This document shows, one piece after another, positions 45,870 through 55,960 of a DNA stretch of 64,000 nt. Origin of the DNA: Alcanivorax sp. (GTDB lineage Bacteria; Pseudomonadota; Gammaproteobacteria; Pseudomonadales; Alcanivoracaceae); NCBI GenBank assembly GCA_022449455.1, contig JAKUPL010000006.1, positions 1-64,000 of the forward strand. Direction: 5' to 3'. The first letter of the stretch is position 1. Each line of letters begins with the position of its first letter. Under the pieces are notes generated by a model that was not told the DNA's origin, made no database searches, and saw nothing but the letters and a program-made list of their open reading frames with translations. Made by a program: the position numbers and the translations under genes.

Positions 45870-47177
45870 ATGAAACGCTATTTTTCTCCCACCGGCGCCG
45901 CGCTGCTGGCGGCATCGGTACTGCTTGCCGCCTGTAACAACGACACCGGCAGCACCGAGCTGCCCGGCGACGACCATGACCACGAGCATGAACACGGCGA
46001 AGCCGCCGGCCGGCTGGTGTTCACCCACGCCGACGGCGCCAATTCCCGGGTCTATGTGCACGACCTGGAAAGCGGCGAAACGATCAACGATTTCGCCCTG
46101 GTGCATCCGGCCACCGGCGTCTACACCAGCCCGGAAGGCCGCTACGCGGTGATCGTGCAGCGCGACAATGACCAGGTGGAGTTCCTCGACAGCGGCATCC
46201 ATCTGCACGACGACCATGTGCACGAAGACGCGCCCTCCATGCTCGGCTTCACCCTGAACGGCGTGGCGCCGACCCATTACCGCGCCAACGGTGAACACGC
46301 CACGGTTTTCTTCGACGGCGACAACGGCGCCGGTCAGATGAGCAGCTTCCAGCTGTTCAGCGACGAGAGCCTCACCGACGGTGGCGTGCTGGCGTCACAG
46401 ACCCTGGACACCGCCCACCACGGCGTGGCCGAGCCTCTGGACGTTCTGGTACTCGCCAGCCACGCCCCCACCAGCGGCGACCCGGCGGACGGCGTCACGG
46501 TGTTGGAGCCGCACAACGACCATTTCCATGATGAAGGCGAGCTGGCCACCGCCTGCCCGGGCCTGCACGGCGCCGCCACCCACGGCGTCTACAGTGTGTT
46601 CGGTTGCCAGGACGGCGTGCTGGTGGCGGAGCTGCACGGCGACCATTTCCACGACGCCAAGGTCGCCGTTCCGGAGCGGATCGCCACGGTGCTGGGCCAC
46701 CCGGACGTGGAGACATTGATCGGCGTGTCCTACCCGGGCGGCAACCTGTACGCCATCGACCCGGAGGCGGGCACCGCCACCGAGGTGGACTGGCGGGACG
46801 GCGCCGTGGACGATGGCGGCGACCCGGTAGCACCGGCGGCCCAGACGTTCGACGCCCATGGTGAGCATCTGCTGGTGCTGGACAGCGAGGGCGACCTGCA
46901 CGTACTGGAGACCGCCGACTGGTCCCATCGCGCCGCCCTGGCCTTGCTCGACACGGTTCCCAGCGCCGGCCCGTCGCCGACGCTGGCGGTGAGCGGCAGC
47001 GGTGACCAGGCGTTCGTCAGCGACCCGGCGGCACAGGCCCTGCACATCGTCGATCTGGAAGCGCTGTCGGTGGAAACCGTGGAGCTGGACTTCGCCCCCA
47101 CCGGGCTGGCCTGGACCGGCACCGTGGCGGCCCACGATCACGGCGACGAAGAAGACGACCACGATCACGAGCATTGA
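45870..47177 (+). CDS. AztD-like zinc metallochaperone lipoprotein (beta-propeller)
   Basis: 435 residues. Lipobox LLAAC, then a histidine/aspartate-rich linker DDHDHEHEHGE, then repeated short beta-blades (FTHADGANSRVYVHDLESGE, YTSPEGRYAVIVQRDNDQVEFLDSG) with extra His motifs (HLHDDHVHED, HNDHFHDEG, HGDHFHD) and a terminal HDHGDEEDDHDHEH. AztD proteins are periplasmic beta-propeller zinc chaperones with a His-rich tail; the fit is good though this is lipid-anchored. It follows the TonB receptor by 34 bp. No aztABC transporter genes are in the window. Confidence 0.78.
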   Translation: MKRYFSPTGAALLAASVLLAACNNDTGSTELPGDDHDHEHEHGEAAGRLVFTHADGANSRVYVHDLESGETINDFALVHPATGVYTSPEGRYAVIVQRDNDQVEFLDSGIHLHDDHVHEDAPSMLGFTLNGVAPTHYRANGEHATVFFDGDNGAGQMSSFQLFSDESLTDGGVLASQTLDTAHHGVAEPLDVLVLASHAPTSGDPADGVTVLEPHNDHFHDEGELATACPGLHGAATHGVYSVFGCQDGVLVAELHGDHFHDAKVAVPERIATVLGHPDVETLIGVSYPGGNLYAIDPEAGTATEVDWRDGAVDDGGDPVAPAAQTFDAHGEHLLVLDSEGDLHVLETADWSHRAALALLDTVPSAGPSPTLAVSGSGDQAFVSDPAAQALHIVDLEALSVETVELDFAPTGLAWTGTVAAHDHGDEEDDHDHEH

Positions 47178-47294
47178 GGTCCGCCCCGGCCGTCGGCCGG
47201 GGCATCCCGCTCCCGCTGCCCGCCACGTCGCCATGGGCACGGCTTTTCACTACAATGAGGTTCGTCCTCAAAGCAGTGGAACTCGGAGTCTCCC

Positions 47295-47825
47295 ATGAAA
47301 CGATGGCTGTTGGCCGCTGGCCTTGCCCTGCCCTTTTCCGTTCTCTCCGCGCCGGCCCTGGCCGCGGGTTACGCCGGCCTGGATTACGTCAGCGCGGACA
47401 TCAATCCCGATCACGGCGGCAGCGCCGATCCTTCCGCTCTGCAATTCAAGTTCGGCAGCTGGATCAATCGCAACGAAACCCTGGGCGGCGAGCTGCGCCT
47501 GGGCCTGGGCATCGGCGACGACAGTCTGGGCGGCGGCGCCGACGTGGAAATCGACCGCTACTACGGCGCCTATTTCCGTGGCCAATTCCCCAACACCCTG
47601 CCGGTGCGTCCCTATGGCCTGATCGGCCTGACCCGCATGGAAACCACCGTTGACTACCCCGACGGCGGCTCCAGCGGCGACAACTACAGCGGCCTGTCCC
47701 TGGGCCTGGGCGCCGACATCAGCCTCACGGAGGTGGTGTTTCTGAGCGTGGAATACCTGCGCGCGGTGGACAGCGGCGGTGATGAGGTCAACAACATCGG
47801 GGTGGGCCTGAACGGCAGGTTCTAG
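47295..47825 (+). CDS. outer membrane beta-barrel protein (small porin-like)
   Basis: 176 residues. Signal peptide MKRWLLAAGLALPFSVLSAPALA, then an eight-strand beta-barrel pattern with alternating residues: YAGLDYVSADINPD, LQFKFGSWINRNETLGGELRLGLGIG, YYGAYFRGQFPN, PYGLIGLTRMETTVDY, LSLGLGADISLTEVVFLSVEYLRAV and final VGLNGRF (aromatic C-terminal residue, as required for outer membrane assembly). Similar to OmpW/OmpA-barrel proteins of unknown role. Preceded by GGAG. Confidence 0.85.
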   Translation: MKRWLLAAGLALPFSVLSAPALAAGYAGLDYVSADINPDHGGSADPSALQFKFGSWINRNETLGGELRLGLGIGDDSLGGGADVEIDRYYGAYFRGQFPNTLPVRPYGLIGLTRMETTVDYPDGGSSGDNYSGLSLGLGADISLTEVVFLSVEYLRAVDSGGDEVNNIGVGLNGRF

Positions 47826-47840
47826 CGACCGGCAGGTCGC

Positions 47841-47915
47841 GATACAGGATGCAGGATACAGGTTGAAGGACTGGCGCCGTGCCAACCCCTGTATCCTGAG
47901 CCCTGTATCCTGAAT
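47841..47915. repeat. dispersed palindromic repeat, copy 2
   Basis: GATACAGGATGCAGGATACAGG on the left and CCTGTATCCTGAGCCCTGTATC on the right form an imperfect inverted repeat, followed by CTGAATCG as in copy 1 (41145-41225). Lies between a plus-strand gene end and the minus-strand folE2 end. Confidence 0.85.
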
Positions 47916-47933
47916 CGAGGCCGAAGGCCGTAA

Positions 47934-48896
47934 TCAAGGAATCGGCAGGTAGCCGCCGTCCACCTGTTTGGTGACGATCGCCACCGCGTTGTGGGCGTGC
48001 AGGCTTTCCAGATGGTTCACGCGCAGCCAGAAATCCTGATAGCACGGCTGCGGGTCCAGGGCCTGCTTGAGGCGCCGGGCGGCGTCCTCGCAGAACATCA
48101 GGTTCTGACCGTTGAGCTTGGCGAACTCCTGCTCGTCCACCCGCTTCACGGCGGTCTGCACCGGCGTCTTCAGGGCGCCCTCGATGGTGTCGATCAGGGC
48201 GGTGATCGGGAATGCCTCGTCACAGCCGGCGTCCAGCAGCACCCGCACCTGGGCCACGGAGCGCTGACTGTGCGGCGTGGCCATGATGCCTTCCTCGGTG
48301 CCCAGCCATTCGAACACCTTGTCCACGTCCACCTGGCTGTCCTTGCCGAAGTCCTCGCGGAACTGTTCCTGAATCAACTGCCGGGCCAGGGCCGCGGAGC
48401 ACGGACAGGTGGAGGAATACGGCACTTCCACGGCCAGCTCGATGCGCAGGCCGTCCGGCGCCTTGGTGGCCTTGATGGTCACCGGGTAGCTTTTCCAGCC
48501 GGCGTAGCTGCTCTTCAGCGCCGGGCGGCGCATGGAGTACTCGAAGTCGAACTGCACGAAGGCCTTGTCGCTGAGGCCGTCGTGGGTGTCCAGGAAGTTA
48601 TCCAGCAGCGTCTCGATGGAATGAGCGCTCACCGAGTGGTCCCCGAACGTCTCCTCCAGCATCAGGTACAGCCGGGACATGTGGATGCCCTTGGCGTCCG
48701 GATTGGACAGGCTCACGTAGGCCTGGATGGAGGTGCTCACCGGCCGTTCACCGGCCAGGGTGTCGCTGATCCGGGCGGGCAGATGTATCTCGCTCATGCC
48801 GACCCAGTCCAGGGTGCTGTGAAGATGGTCCACCATGGAATTGGTCGCCACATCGGGCATGGATTTGGTGGTATCTGCACCACTATCGCGCTTCAT
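47934..48896 (-). CDS. folE2: GTP cyclohydrolase FolE2 (GCYH-IB)
   Basis: 320 residues, metal-flexible GTP cyclohydrolase making dihydroneopterin triphosphate for folate and queuosine. ST-CPCSAAL holds the catalytic Cys, with [15 protein letters not shown] and [11 protein letters not shown]. In many bacteria folE2 is Zur-controlled and replaces zinc-dependent FolE in low zinc, fitting the neighbouring zinc genes. The first Met is at 48896; a second (MPDVATNS, codon 13) is an alternative start. A 19-bp near-palindrome is upstream. Confidence 0.94.
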   Translation of the reverse strand: MKRDSGADTTKSMPDVATNSMVDHLHSTLDWVGMSEIHLPARISDTLAGERPVSTSIQAYVSLSNPDAKGIHMSRLYLMLEETFGDHSVSAHSIETLLDNFLDTHDGLSDKAFVQFDFEYSMRRPALKSSYAGWKSYPVTIKATKAPDGLRIELAVEVPYSSTCPCSAALARQLIQEQFREDFGKDSQVDVDKVFEWLGTEEGIMATPHSQRSVAQVRVLLDAGCDEAFPITALIDTIEGALKTPVQTAVKRVDEQEFAKLNGQNLMFCEDAARRLKQALDPQPCYQDFWLRVNHLESLHAHNAVAIVTKQVDGGYLPIP

Positions 48897-48951
48897 GGGA
48901 ATCTCCGTAGGGACGACGGCGGCGCATCATGACGCCGATCAGGTGAATGAA

Positions 48952-48970
48952 ATGGCAACCTGATTGTCAT
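48952..48970. promoter_or_regulatory. near-palindromic candidate operator upstream of folE2
   Basis: ATGGCAACCTGATTGTCAT: outer halves ATGGCAA and TTGTCAT match as an inverted repeat with one mismatch, 56 bp upstream of the folE2 ATG. Its length suits a Fur/Zur-type dimer site, but it does not match the E. coli-type Zur consensus. Confidence 0.35.
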
Positions 48971-49116
48971 CGCCCGATCACACAGGGACGCGAAGTGTAG
49001 CAGAATCACCCACACAAATAGACCTTCCGGCGGGGTGGCTTTGGCAATGGCGGCGACAGGCCCGATCTATCAAGCCGGGCCCGCTCATAGCAAGGTAAAC
49101 AGGGCGTTCCCGGCCT

Positions 49117-50019
49117 TTACAGCAACGACTCCGGGTCGTCCTCGGGGCGGCCCACCACCTCCTGGAAGCGCTCCTGCTCGCGCAGCGGCACGAACATCTC
49201 CTCCGCCCGGGCATGACGCCGCAGGGCCTCGGAAATGCTCACCGCCTGCTCCAGATCACGCAGGGCGTTGTCGTTCTCGCCCAGGCCGGCCCAGGCACAT
49301 GCCCGTTGATAGAGGGCGTGGGCGTTGTCCTCGTCCACCTCCAGCACCCGGTCGCACAGGCTCAGGGCCCAGCGCTGCTCGCCCAGCTCCAGGGCGGCAT
49401 CGGCTTTCCAGGCCAGCGCCTCCGGGTCGTCCGGGCGCAACTCCAGGATGCGGTCGTAGAGCTCGATCTTCTCCTTGTAGCTGGTCTCCTTGGAGGCCTT
49501 CAGCCACAAACTGTGAATCTCGTTGGTGCGCTCGATCTCTTCCTGGTTCTCGGCGATGGTGCGGGACTTCTGGCGCAGCTCCTGCTCCAGGTCCGCCAGC
49601 CGCGATTCGTACTCCACCGTCAGGCGGGACATTTCCTTCTCGGCGTACACCCGGATGTTGTCCTTCAGATCGCGGATCGTGGACCAGCCCACCAGCGCCA
49701 GGATCGAGGCGGCGCCGGCGATCAGATAGAAGAAGTAGGTCACCGTGTTGGTGGCGTAACCCATGGCCTTGTCCGCCACCTCCAGCTCGCGGTCGGTGAC
49801 GATGCGGTTCATGTCGTTGCGGTACTCCATCATGTCCTGACGGATGGAGCGCAGCTCACCCAGAATCCAGTTCTCCCGGAACTGCGAGATCACCGGGCCC
49901 TTTTCGATCTCGCTCTCCGATTCCGGCCGGGGGTCGGCGGGCTCCGACTGGGCCCCCGCCATGGCGCTCATGGTCAGCAACAGCACCCAGATTCCCGCCT
50001 TCAGGCAACGCTTGAACAA
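49117..50019 (-). CDS. membrane-anchored TPR protein
   Basis: 300 residues from TTG 50019, with GAGGAAG upstream. Signal peptide MFKRCLKAGIWVLLLTMSAMAGAQ, then a helical stretch, one transmembrane segment (about 93-114, TVTYFFYLIAGAASILALVGW), a coiled-coil with LEQELRQKSRTIAENQEEIERTNEIHSLW, and tetratricopeptide repeats near residues 183-285 (YDRILELRPDDPEALAWKADAALELGEQRWALSLCDRVLEVDEDNAHALYQRACAWAGLGENDNALRDLEQAV). Function unknown; a protein-binding scaffold in the envelope is likely. Confidence 0.83.
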   Translation of the reverse strand: MFKRCLKAGIWVLLLTMSAMAGAQSEPADPRPESESEIEKGPVISQFRENWILGELRSIRQDMMEYRNDMNRIVTDRELEVADKAMGYATNTVTYFFYLIAGAASILALVGWSTIRDLKDNIRVYAEKEMSRLTVEYESRLADLEQELRQKSRTIAENQEEIERTNEIHSLWLKASKETSYKEKIELYDRILELRPDDPEALAWKADAALELGEQRWALSLCDRVLEVDEDNAHALYQRACAWAGLGENDNALRDLEQAVSISEALRRHARAEEMFVPLREQERFQEVVGRPEDDPESLL

Positions 50020-50232
50020 GACCGCTTCCTCTTTCTCTCAGATCTTCAATTCGGATTCTTCAGGGGTGGCCGGCGCGCGGGCGGCGCCACCGGCCGACGC
50101 CGGGAGTATGGTGGCATTAAGACCCGCCCTCCGCCAGCCTGAAGCGGGCAAAAGCGAACCGGAGCGCGCTTGACAGGCTTACCGCGATGCCATGTAGTGA
50201 GTTGATCCCGCATGCCAACACCAAGGAGTTTC

Positions 50233-51255
50233 ATGAGAATCCCACGACTCATGGGCGCCGCCGCGGCGCTCTTGCTGATGGCGTTCAGCACCGGCGCCAC
50301 GGCGGAAACCTGGCGCCTCGGCCTGGAAGAGATCGAAGGCAGCGTCCAGCACCGCTACGCGGAGCGCTTCAAGGAACTGATCGAGAAACGCAGCGACGGC
50401 GACATCACCGTGCAACTGCTGCCCTACGGCACCTGGGGCTCCACCTACACCGCCCTCTACGACGCGGTGCAGAACGGCGCCATCCAGATGGGGTTCGGCT
50501 CCGGCGCCCTGGGCGGCACGGTGCCGGAAAGTCAGCTGCTCAACCTGAACTTCGTGATGCCCGCCGATGAGTGGCGCACCGCCCGGGTGCTGAACTCCGA
50601 CGCCTTCCTGAAAAGCGACGCCTGGCAGCAATCGTTCCGCCAGCGTGACCTGGTACCGCTGGCCGAGCTGCCGGAGGGCTACCAAGTGTGGACCGCCAAC
50701 CGGGCCATTCGCCAGCCGTCGGACATGAAGGGTCTGAAAATCCGCGTCATGGACAACAGCCTGCTGCGCGCCACCTATCAGGCCTACGGCGCGGCGCCCA
50801 CCACCATCGCCTACGGCGAGCTGTACAGCGCCCTGCAGCAGGGCCAGGCGGAGGCCAATATCCAGCCGGTGTTCGCCCACCAGGAGATGGGGTTCTACGA
50901 GGTGCAGCGGTACATGATCTTCGCCCGCCAGTCGCAGTTCGTGGCCACCCTGATGGGCAACGAACAATGGTACGACGGCCTCTCCGAGGAGCGCCGGGCC
51001 ATGGTCGACAAGGTGGTCGGTAAACTGGTGCGCGAAGGCCATGAGATGCAGACCGGCTTCAACAAGAAACGGCTCAAGGCGATCAGAAAGGACAGCGACA
51101 TCGAGATCATCGAGCTGAGCGATGCCCAGCGCGAAGCGTTCCGCGAACAGGCGCGGCCGGTGCGCCAGACCTACATCGACGAGGTGGGCGAGCGCGGCCA
51201 GCGGGCCCTCGACACCCTGCTCAAGGCCTTCGATCAGGCCGGCGACAAGCCCTGA
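50233..51255 (+). CDS. TRAP transporter solute-binding protein (DctP family)
   Basis: 340 residues from ATG 50233, right after AAGGAG; the upstream ATG at 50212 is in frame but less likely. Signal peptide MRIPRLMGAAAALLLMAFSTGATA. Mature sequence TWRLGLEEIEGSVQHRYAERFKELIEKRSDGDI and YGTWGS, then the DctP core RQPSDMKGLKIRVMDNSLLRATYQAYGAAPTTIAYGELYSALQQGQ with the ligand-coordinating Arg. N-terminus resembles the ectoine-binding TeaA (NWRYAHEEYEGDVQ), so an ectoine-type ligand is plausible in view of ectABC, but not shown. Convergent with the permease genes. Confidence 0.85.
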   Translation: MRIPRLMGAAAALLLMAFSTGATAETWRLGLEEIEGSVQHRYAERFKELIEKRSDGDITVQLLPYGTWGSTYTALYDAVQNGAIQMGFGSGALGGTVPESQLLNLNFVMPADEWRTARVLNSDAFLKSDAWQQSFRQRDLVPLAELPEGYQVWTANRAIRQPSDMKGLKIRVMDNSLLRATYQAYGAAPTTIAYGELYSALQQGQAEANIQPVFAHQEMGFYEVQRYMIFARQSQFVATLMGNEQWYDGLSEERRAMVDKVVGKLVREGHEMQTGFNKKRLKAIRKDSDIEIIELSDAQREAFREQARPVRQTYIDEVGERGQRALDTLLKAFDQAGDKP

Positions 51256-51278
51256 TTCTCCGGCCCGACCGTTCCATC

Positions 51279-51308
51279 AAAAAGCCCGGCCTGGCGCCGG
51301 GCTTTTTG
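51279..51308. terminator. bidirectional Rho-independent terminator
   Basis: AAAAAGCCCGGC-CTGGC-GCCGGGCTTTTT: 7-bp GC stem plus A/T tracts on both sides. It separates the convergent solute-binding protein and large permease genes. Confidence 0.92.
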
Positions 51309-51319
51309 ATGCACCGCCC

Positions 51320-52603
51320 TCACAGGCTGCCCAGGGAGGGCAGCCACAGGGAAATCTGCGGGTAGGCGATCAGGATCACCGTGGCCAGCATCAGAATCAG
51401 GATGAACGGCGGCGTGCCACGGATCACCTCCAGATACGGCCGGCGGAACACCGCGATGGCGGTGAAGATGTCGCAGCCGAACGGCGGCGTGGCCGAGCCG
51501 ATGGCCGCCTGCAGGGTCACGATCACCCCCACGTGGACCGGGTCCAGGCCGGCGGACTGCACCAGCGGTTTGAAGATCGGTACCAGAATCAGGATCACCA
51601 CGATCGGATCCACGAACATGCAGCCGATAAAGAACGCCACCGCGATCAGCGCCAGGGCGGCGGTCTTGTTATCGCCGATCGCCTCGATGGCGGGACCAAG
51701 CACCTGTTCCGGAATCCCGGCGGTACCCAGGGTGTGCGAGAAAGCGGCGCCGATGGCCACCAGAATGAACACCACCGCGGTGATCATCCCCGAGGACAAC
51801 GCCAAACCACCCAGATCACGGATACTGACCTTGCGGTAGATCACCACCTCCAGCACCAGGGCGTAGGCCACCGCCACGGCGGACGCCTCCACGGCACTGA
51901 AAAAGCCCAGATAGATACCGCCCACCACCAGCACCGGGAAACCCAGCGGCAGGATGGCCCCGCGCAGGGCCTTGAAGCGCTCCGCCCAGCTGGCGCGGGG
52001 CTCAGGGTCGATGCCCTGGACACGGGCGCCGACCCAGCAGTAGGCGGCGAACATCAGCAGAATCAGAATGCCCGGCAGGATACCGGCCAGAAACAGATCG
52101 CCGATGGAAGTACCCATCACCACACCGTAGACGATGAAACCGATGCTGGGCGGAATCAGCAGGGCGATGTCGCTGGCATTGATGATCAGCGCCAGCGCGA
52201 AGCTGTCCGAATAGCCCTTGGCCAGCAGGCGCGGCCGCATCGGGCCACCCATGGCCACCACGGTGGCCTGGGTGGAGCCGGACACCGCGCCGAACACGGC
52301 GCAACCCGCCGCCGTGGTGATCGGCAGCCCGCCGCGCCAATGGCGGCTGAACGAGTCCACCAGGTCCAGCAGGCGATTGGCGGTGTGCCCCTTGGTGAGA
52401 ATGTCGGCGGCGAAGATGAACATGGGCACCGCCGCCAGCACCCAGCTACCCACGCCGGTGATCATCCAGGTCACCGCCTGATCGGGGCCGAAGAAGGTCA
52501 GGCCGGAAAACATCATGAACAGGGTGCCCACCGCCAGCGGCACCATCATCGGGTAACCCAGCAGCAGCAGGACCAGCATGATCAGCGCCAGGACGATCAG
52601 CAT
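51320..52603 (-). CDS. TRAP transporter large permease (DctM)
   Basis: 427 residues, 12 or so membrane segments, the ion-coupled transport subunit. DctM signature: AADILTKGHTANRLLDLVDSFSRHWRGGLPITTAAGCAVFGAVSGSTQATVVAMGGPMRPRLLAKGYSDSFALALIINASDIALLIPPSIGFIVYG. The C-terminus has PPFGCDIFTAIAVFRRP and ILIAYPQISLWLP. Encoded 27 bp after dctQ on the same strand. The binding protein lies beyond the terminator on the opposite strand. Confidence 0.92.
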   Translation of the reverse strand: MLIVLALIMLVLLLLGYPMMVPLAVGTLFMMFSGLTFFGPDQAVTWMITGVGSWVLAAVPMFIFAADILTKGHTANRLLDLVDSFSRHWRGGLPITTAAGCAVFGAVSGSTQATVVAMGGPMRPRLLAKGYSDSFALALIINASDIALLIPPSIGFIVYGVVMGTSIGDLFLAGILPGILILLMFAAYCWVGARVQGIDPEPRASWAERFKALRGAILPLGFPVLVVGGIYLGFFSAVEASAVAVAYALVLEVVIYRKVSIRDLGGLALSSGMITAVVFILVAIGAAFSHTLGTAGIPEQVLGPAIEAIGDNKTAALALIAVAFFIGCMFVDPIVVILILVPIFKPLVQSAGLDPVHVGVIVTLQAAIGSATPPFGCDIFTAIAVFRRPYLEVIRGTPPFILILMLATVILIAYPQISLWLPSLGSL

Positions 52604-52630
52604 GACGGGACCCTCCGGCGCGCTTTCGGT

Positions 52631-53224
52631 TCAGACGCGGTCATCGCCGGTCCCTCCCATTTCCCCGCCGTGCACCGGCGCGTCCGAATAGGTTTCCCGC
52701 TCATTGAACGAGCGCCACAGGCCCGGCGACAGAGCGTTGCGGGCCAGGGTCAGCAGGTACTGGATGCCAGCCAGCCCGAACCCGGCGGGCAGCGCCAGAT
52801 AGACGATCCACATGGGCAGCCCCAGGGACGAGCTGACCCGGCCCCGATCGTGGATGGCGACCACGTACTGGCCGGACTTCCAGGCGAAATAGAACATCAG
52901 CGCCGCGGTGCCGAGGCAGATCAGCATCAGCAGCCCCTTGCGGGCACGGCCCCGCAACTGTTCGTAAAGCGCGGACATACGAATATGACGGGCGTGGCGG
53001 GCGGCGTAGCTGACCCCCACGAAGGTCATCACCACGATCAGCATTTCGGTGACTTCGTAGGTGCCGGGAATGCCCCGGTCGAACACCAGTTGCCCCACCA
53101 CATGGACACTCATCAGCAGCGCCATCAATAACACGGTGCCACCGATGATCAGCCGCTCAATCACGCCGATGACGCGATCAAACGCGGCCAACGCGGTCAG
53201 CAGCCCCTTGAAGGCGTTATTCAT
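52631..53224 (-). CDS. TRAP transporter small permease (DctQ)
   Basis: 197 residues from ATG 53224 (a TTG precedes it). Four transmembrane helices: VIGVIERLIIGGTVLLMALLMSVHVVGQLV, YEVTEMLIVVMTFVGVSYAARH, GLLMLICLGTAALMFYFAWKSGQY and WIVYLALPAGFGLAGIQYLLTLARN. The helix motifs and the DctQ-type EVTEMLIV pattern identify it. Divergent from ectR across about 200 bp of AT-rich regulatory DNA that probably serves both units. Confidence 0.88.
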   Translation of the reverse strand: MNNAFKGLLTALAAFDRVIGVIERLIIGGTVLLMALLMSVHVVGQLVFDRGIPGTYEVTEMLIVVMTFVGVSYAARHARHIRMSALYEQLRGRARKGLLMLICLGTAALMFYFAWKSGQYVVAIHDRGRVSSSLGLPMWIVYLALPAGFGLAGIQYLLTLARNALSPGLWRSFNERETYSDAPVHGGEMGGTGDDRV

Positions 53225-53255
53225 CAATCTCTACTGCCCCAGCGGATAAAGTACT

Positions 53256-53284
53256 TTGACATCTAAATATTATATCTCTAAACT
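53256..53284 (+). promoter_or_regulatory. sigma-70 promoter for ectR-ectABC
   Basis: A perfect -35 TTGACA (53256-53261), a 17-nt spacer, and TAAACT as -10 (53279-53284), reading toward ectR. On the opposite strand the same stretch holds TATAAT, so a dctQM promoter may overlap. Confidence 0.6.
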
Positions 53285-53345
53285 AGCCTACCATTATTTG
53301 CCAGGAATCGCTCGGCCATGCCGTTGGTCTCCAGCCGAAACTTAA

Positions 53346-53366
53346 ATGTAAAACGTGTTTTTACAT
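53346..53366. promoter_or_regulatory. inverted repeat, candidate EctR/MarR operator
   Basis: ATGTAAAA-CGTGT-TTTTACAT, a perfect 8-bp inverted repeat with a 5-nt spacer, in the AT-rich ectR upstream region about 60 bp before the start codon. Its form suits a dimeric winged-helix MarR-type repressor. Confidence 0.5.
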
Positions 53367-53424
53367 CAAAATGACGCTGACGCGACACGGTCATATTAGT
53401 TTGTTATCCAGAGAATTAACGACC

Positions 53425-53961
53425 ATGGCCCGACACGACGAAGTGCTGATTGCTCTACGCCAAATCATCCGCGCCACCGACCTTTACTCGCGCAAGCTGA
53501 GCAAGGTCGCCGGCCTCACGGCGCCCCAGCTGCTGATCCTGCAGGCGATTGCCTCGCGGGGCGAGATGACCATGGGCGACATCGCCACCGAGGTGTCGGT
53601 CAGCCAGGCCACCGTAACCACCATCCTGGATCGTCTCGAGAAACGTGGTCTGATCGAGCGCAAAAGGGGTGAACGGGACAAACGGCGGGTCTATGCTTAT
53701 CTGACCCCGGCCGGCCGCGACATCATGGAGCGGGCCCCGACCCCTCTTCAGGACGAGTTCATGGCCCGCTTCGAGCGGCTCGAGGACTGGGAGCAGTCGT
53801 TGATTCTCAGCTCGCTGCAGCGCGTCGCGGCGATGATGAACGCCGGCGACATCGACGCCTCGCCGGTGCTGGACCTGGGCGCCATCGACCGCATCCAGCC
53901 CAACGGCGACGGCCAGCGCCGGCGCCGTGACCCCTCATCCATTCAACCTGACCGGAAGTGA
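53425..53961 (+). CDS. ectR: MarR family regulator, EctR-type
   Basis: 178 residues from ATG 53425 (another in-frame ATG at 53371 has poor context). MarR winged-helix: LTAPQLLILQAIASRGEMTMGDIATEVSVSQATVTTILDRLEKRGLIERKRGERDKRRVYAYLTPAGRD. EctR repressors of halophilic methylotrophs and halomonads control ectABC. Here the gene is in the same direction and 5 bp before ectA, so it is in the operon, whereas ectR is often divergent. C-terminal tail is charged and variable. Confidence 0.85.
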   Translation: MARHDEVLIALRQIIRATDLYSRKLSKVAGLTAPQLLILQAIASRGEMTMGDIATEVSVSQATVTTILDRLEKRGLIERKRGERDKRRVYAYLTPAGRDIMERAPTPLQDEFMARFERLEDWEQSLILSSLQRVAAMMNAGDIDASPVLDLGAIDRIQPNGDGQRRRRDPSSIQPDRK

Positions 53962-53966
53962 ACCGA

Positions 53967-55882
<1,916 letters not shown>

Positions 55883-55897
55883 TTCAAAACGCCGACA

Positions 55898-55925
55898 CCG
55901 GCCGCCGCCCCGGCGGCCGGTTTTT
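55898..55925 (+). terminator. terminator/attenuator between ectB and ectC
   Basis: Perfect 10-bp stem CCGGCCGCCG/CGGCGGCCGG with a CCC loop followed by TTTTT. It starts 16 nt after the ectB stop and ends 36 nt before the ectC ATG, where there is no room for a promoter. It should lower ectC transcription relative to ectAB. Confidence 0.85.
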
Positions 55926-55960
55926 CCCCTTTCTCTTATTCCAATCCTTTGGAGGTCCAG

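Noticed and set aside
47184-47202. CCCCGGCC/GGCCGGGG hairpin after the AztD-like gene as a terminator
   Set aside because: Strong stem but no U-run follows, so intrinsic termination is not supported.
47813-47838. A fourth stop-codon tandem duplication (CGGCAGGT repeated at the end of the outer membrane protein gene)
   Set aside because: Only 8 bp are shared, which can arise by chance in GC-rich sequence.
51122-53131. Long plus-strand open frame over the TRAP permease genes
   Set aside because: Low-complexity antisense frame; dctM and dctQ on the other strand show family patterns and membrane helices.
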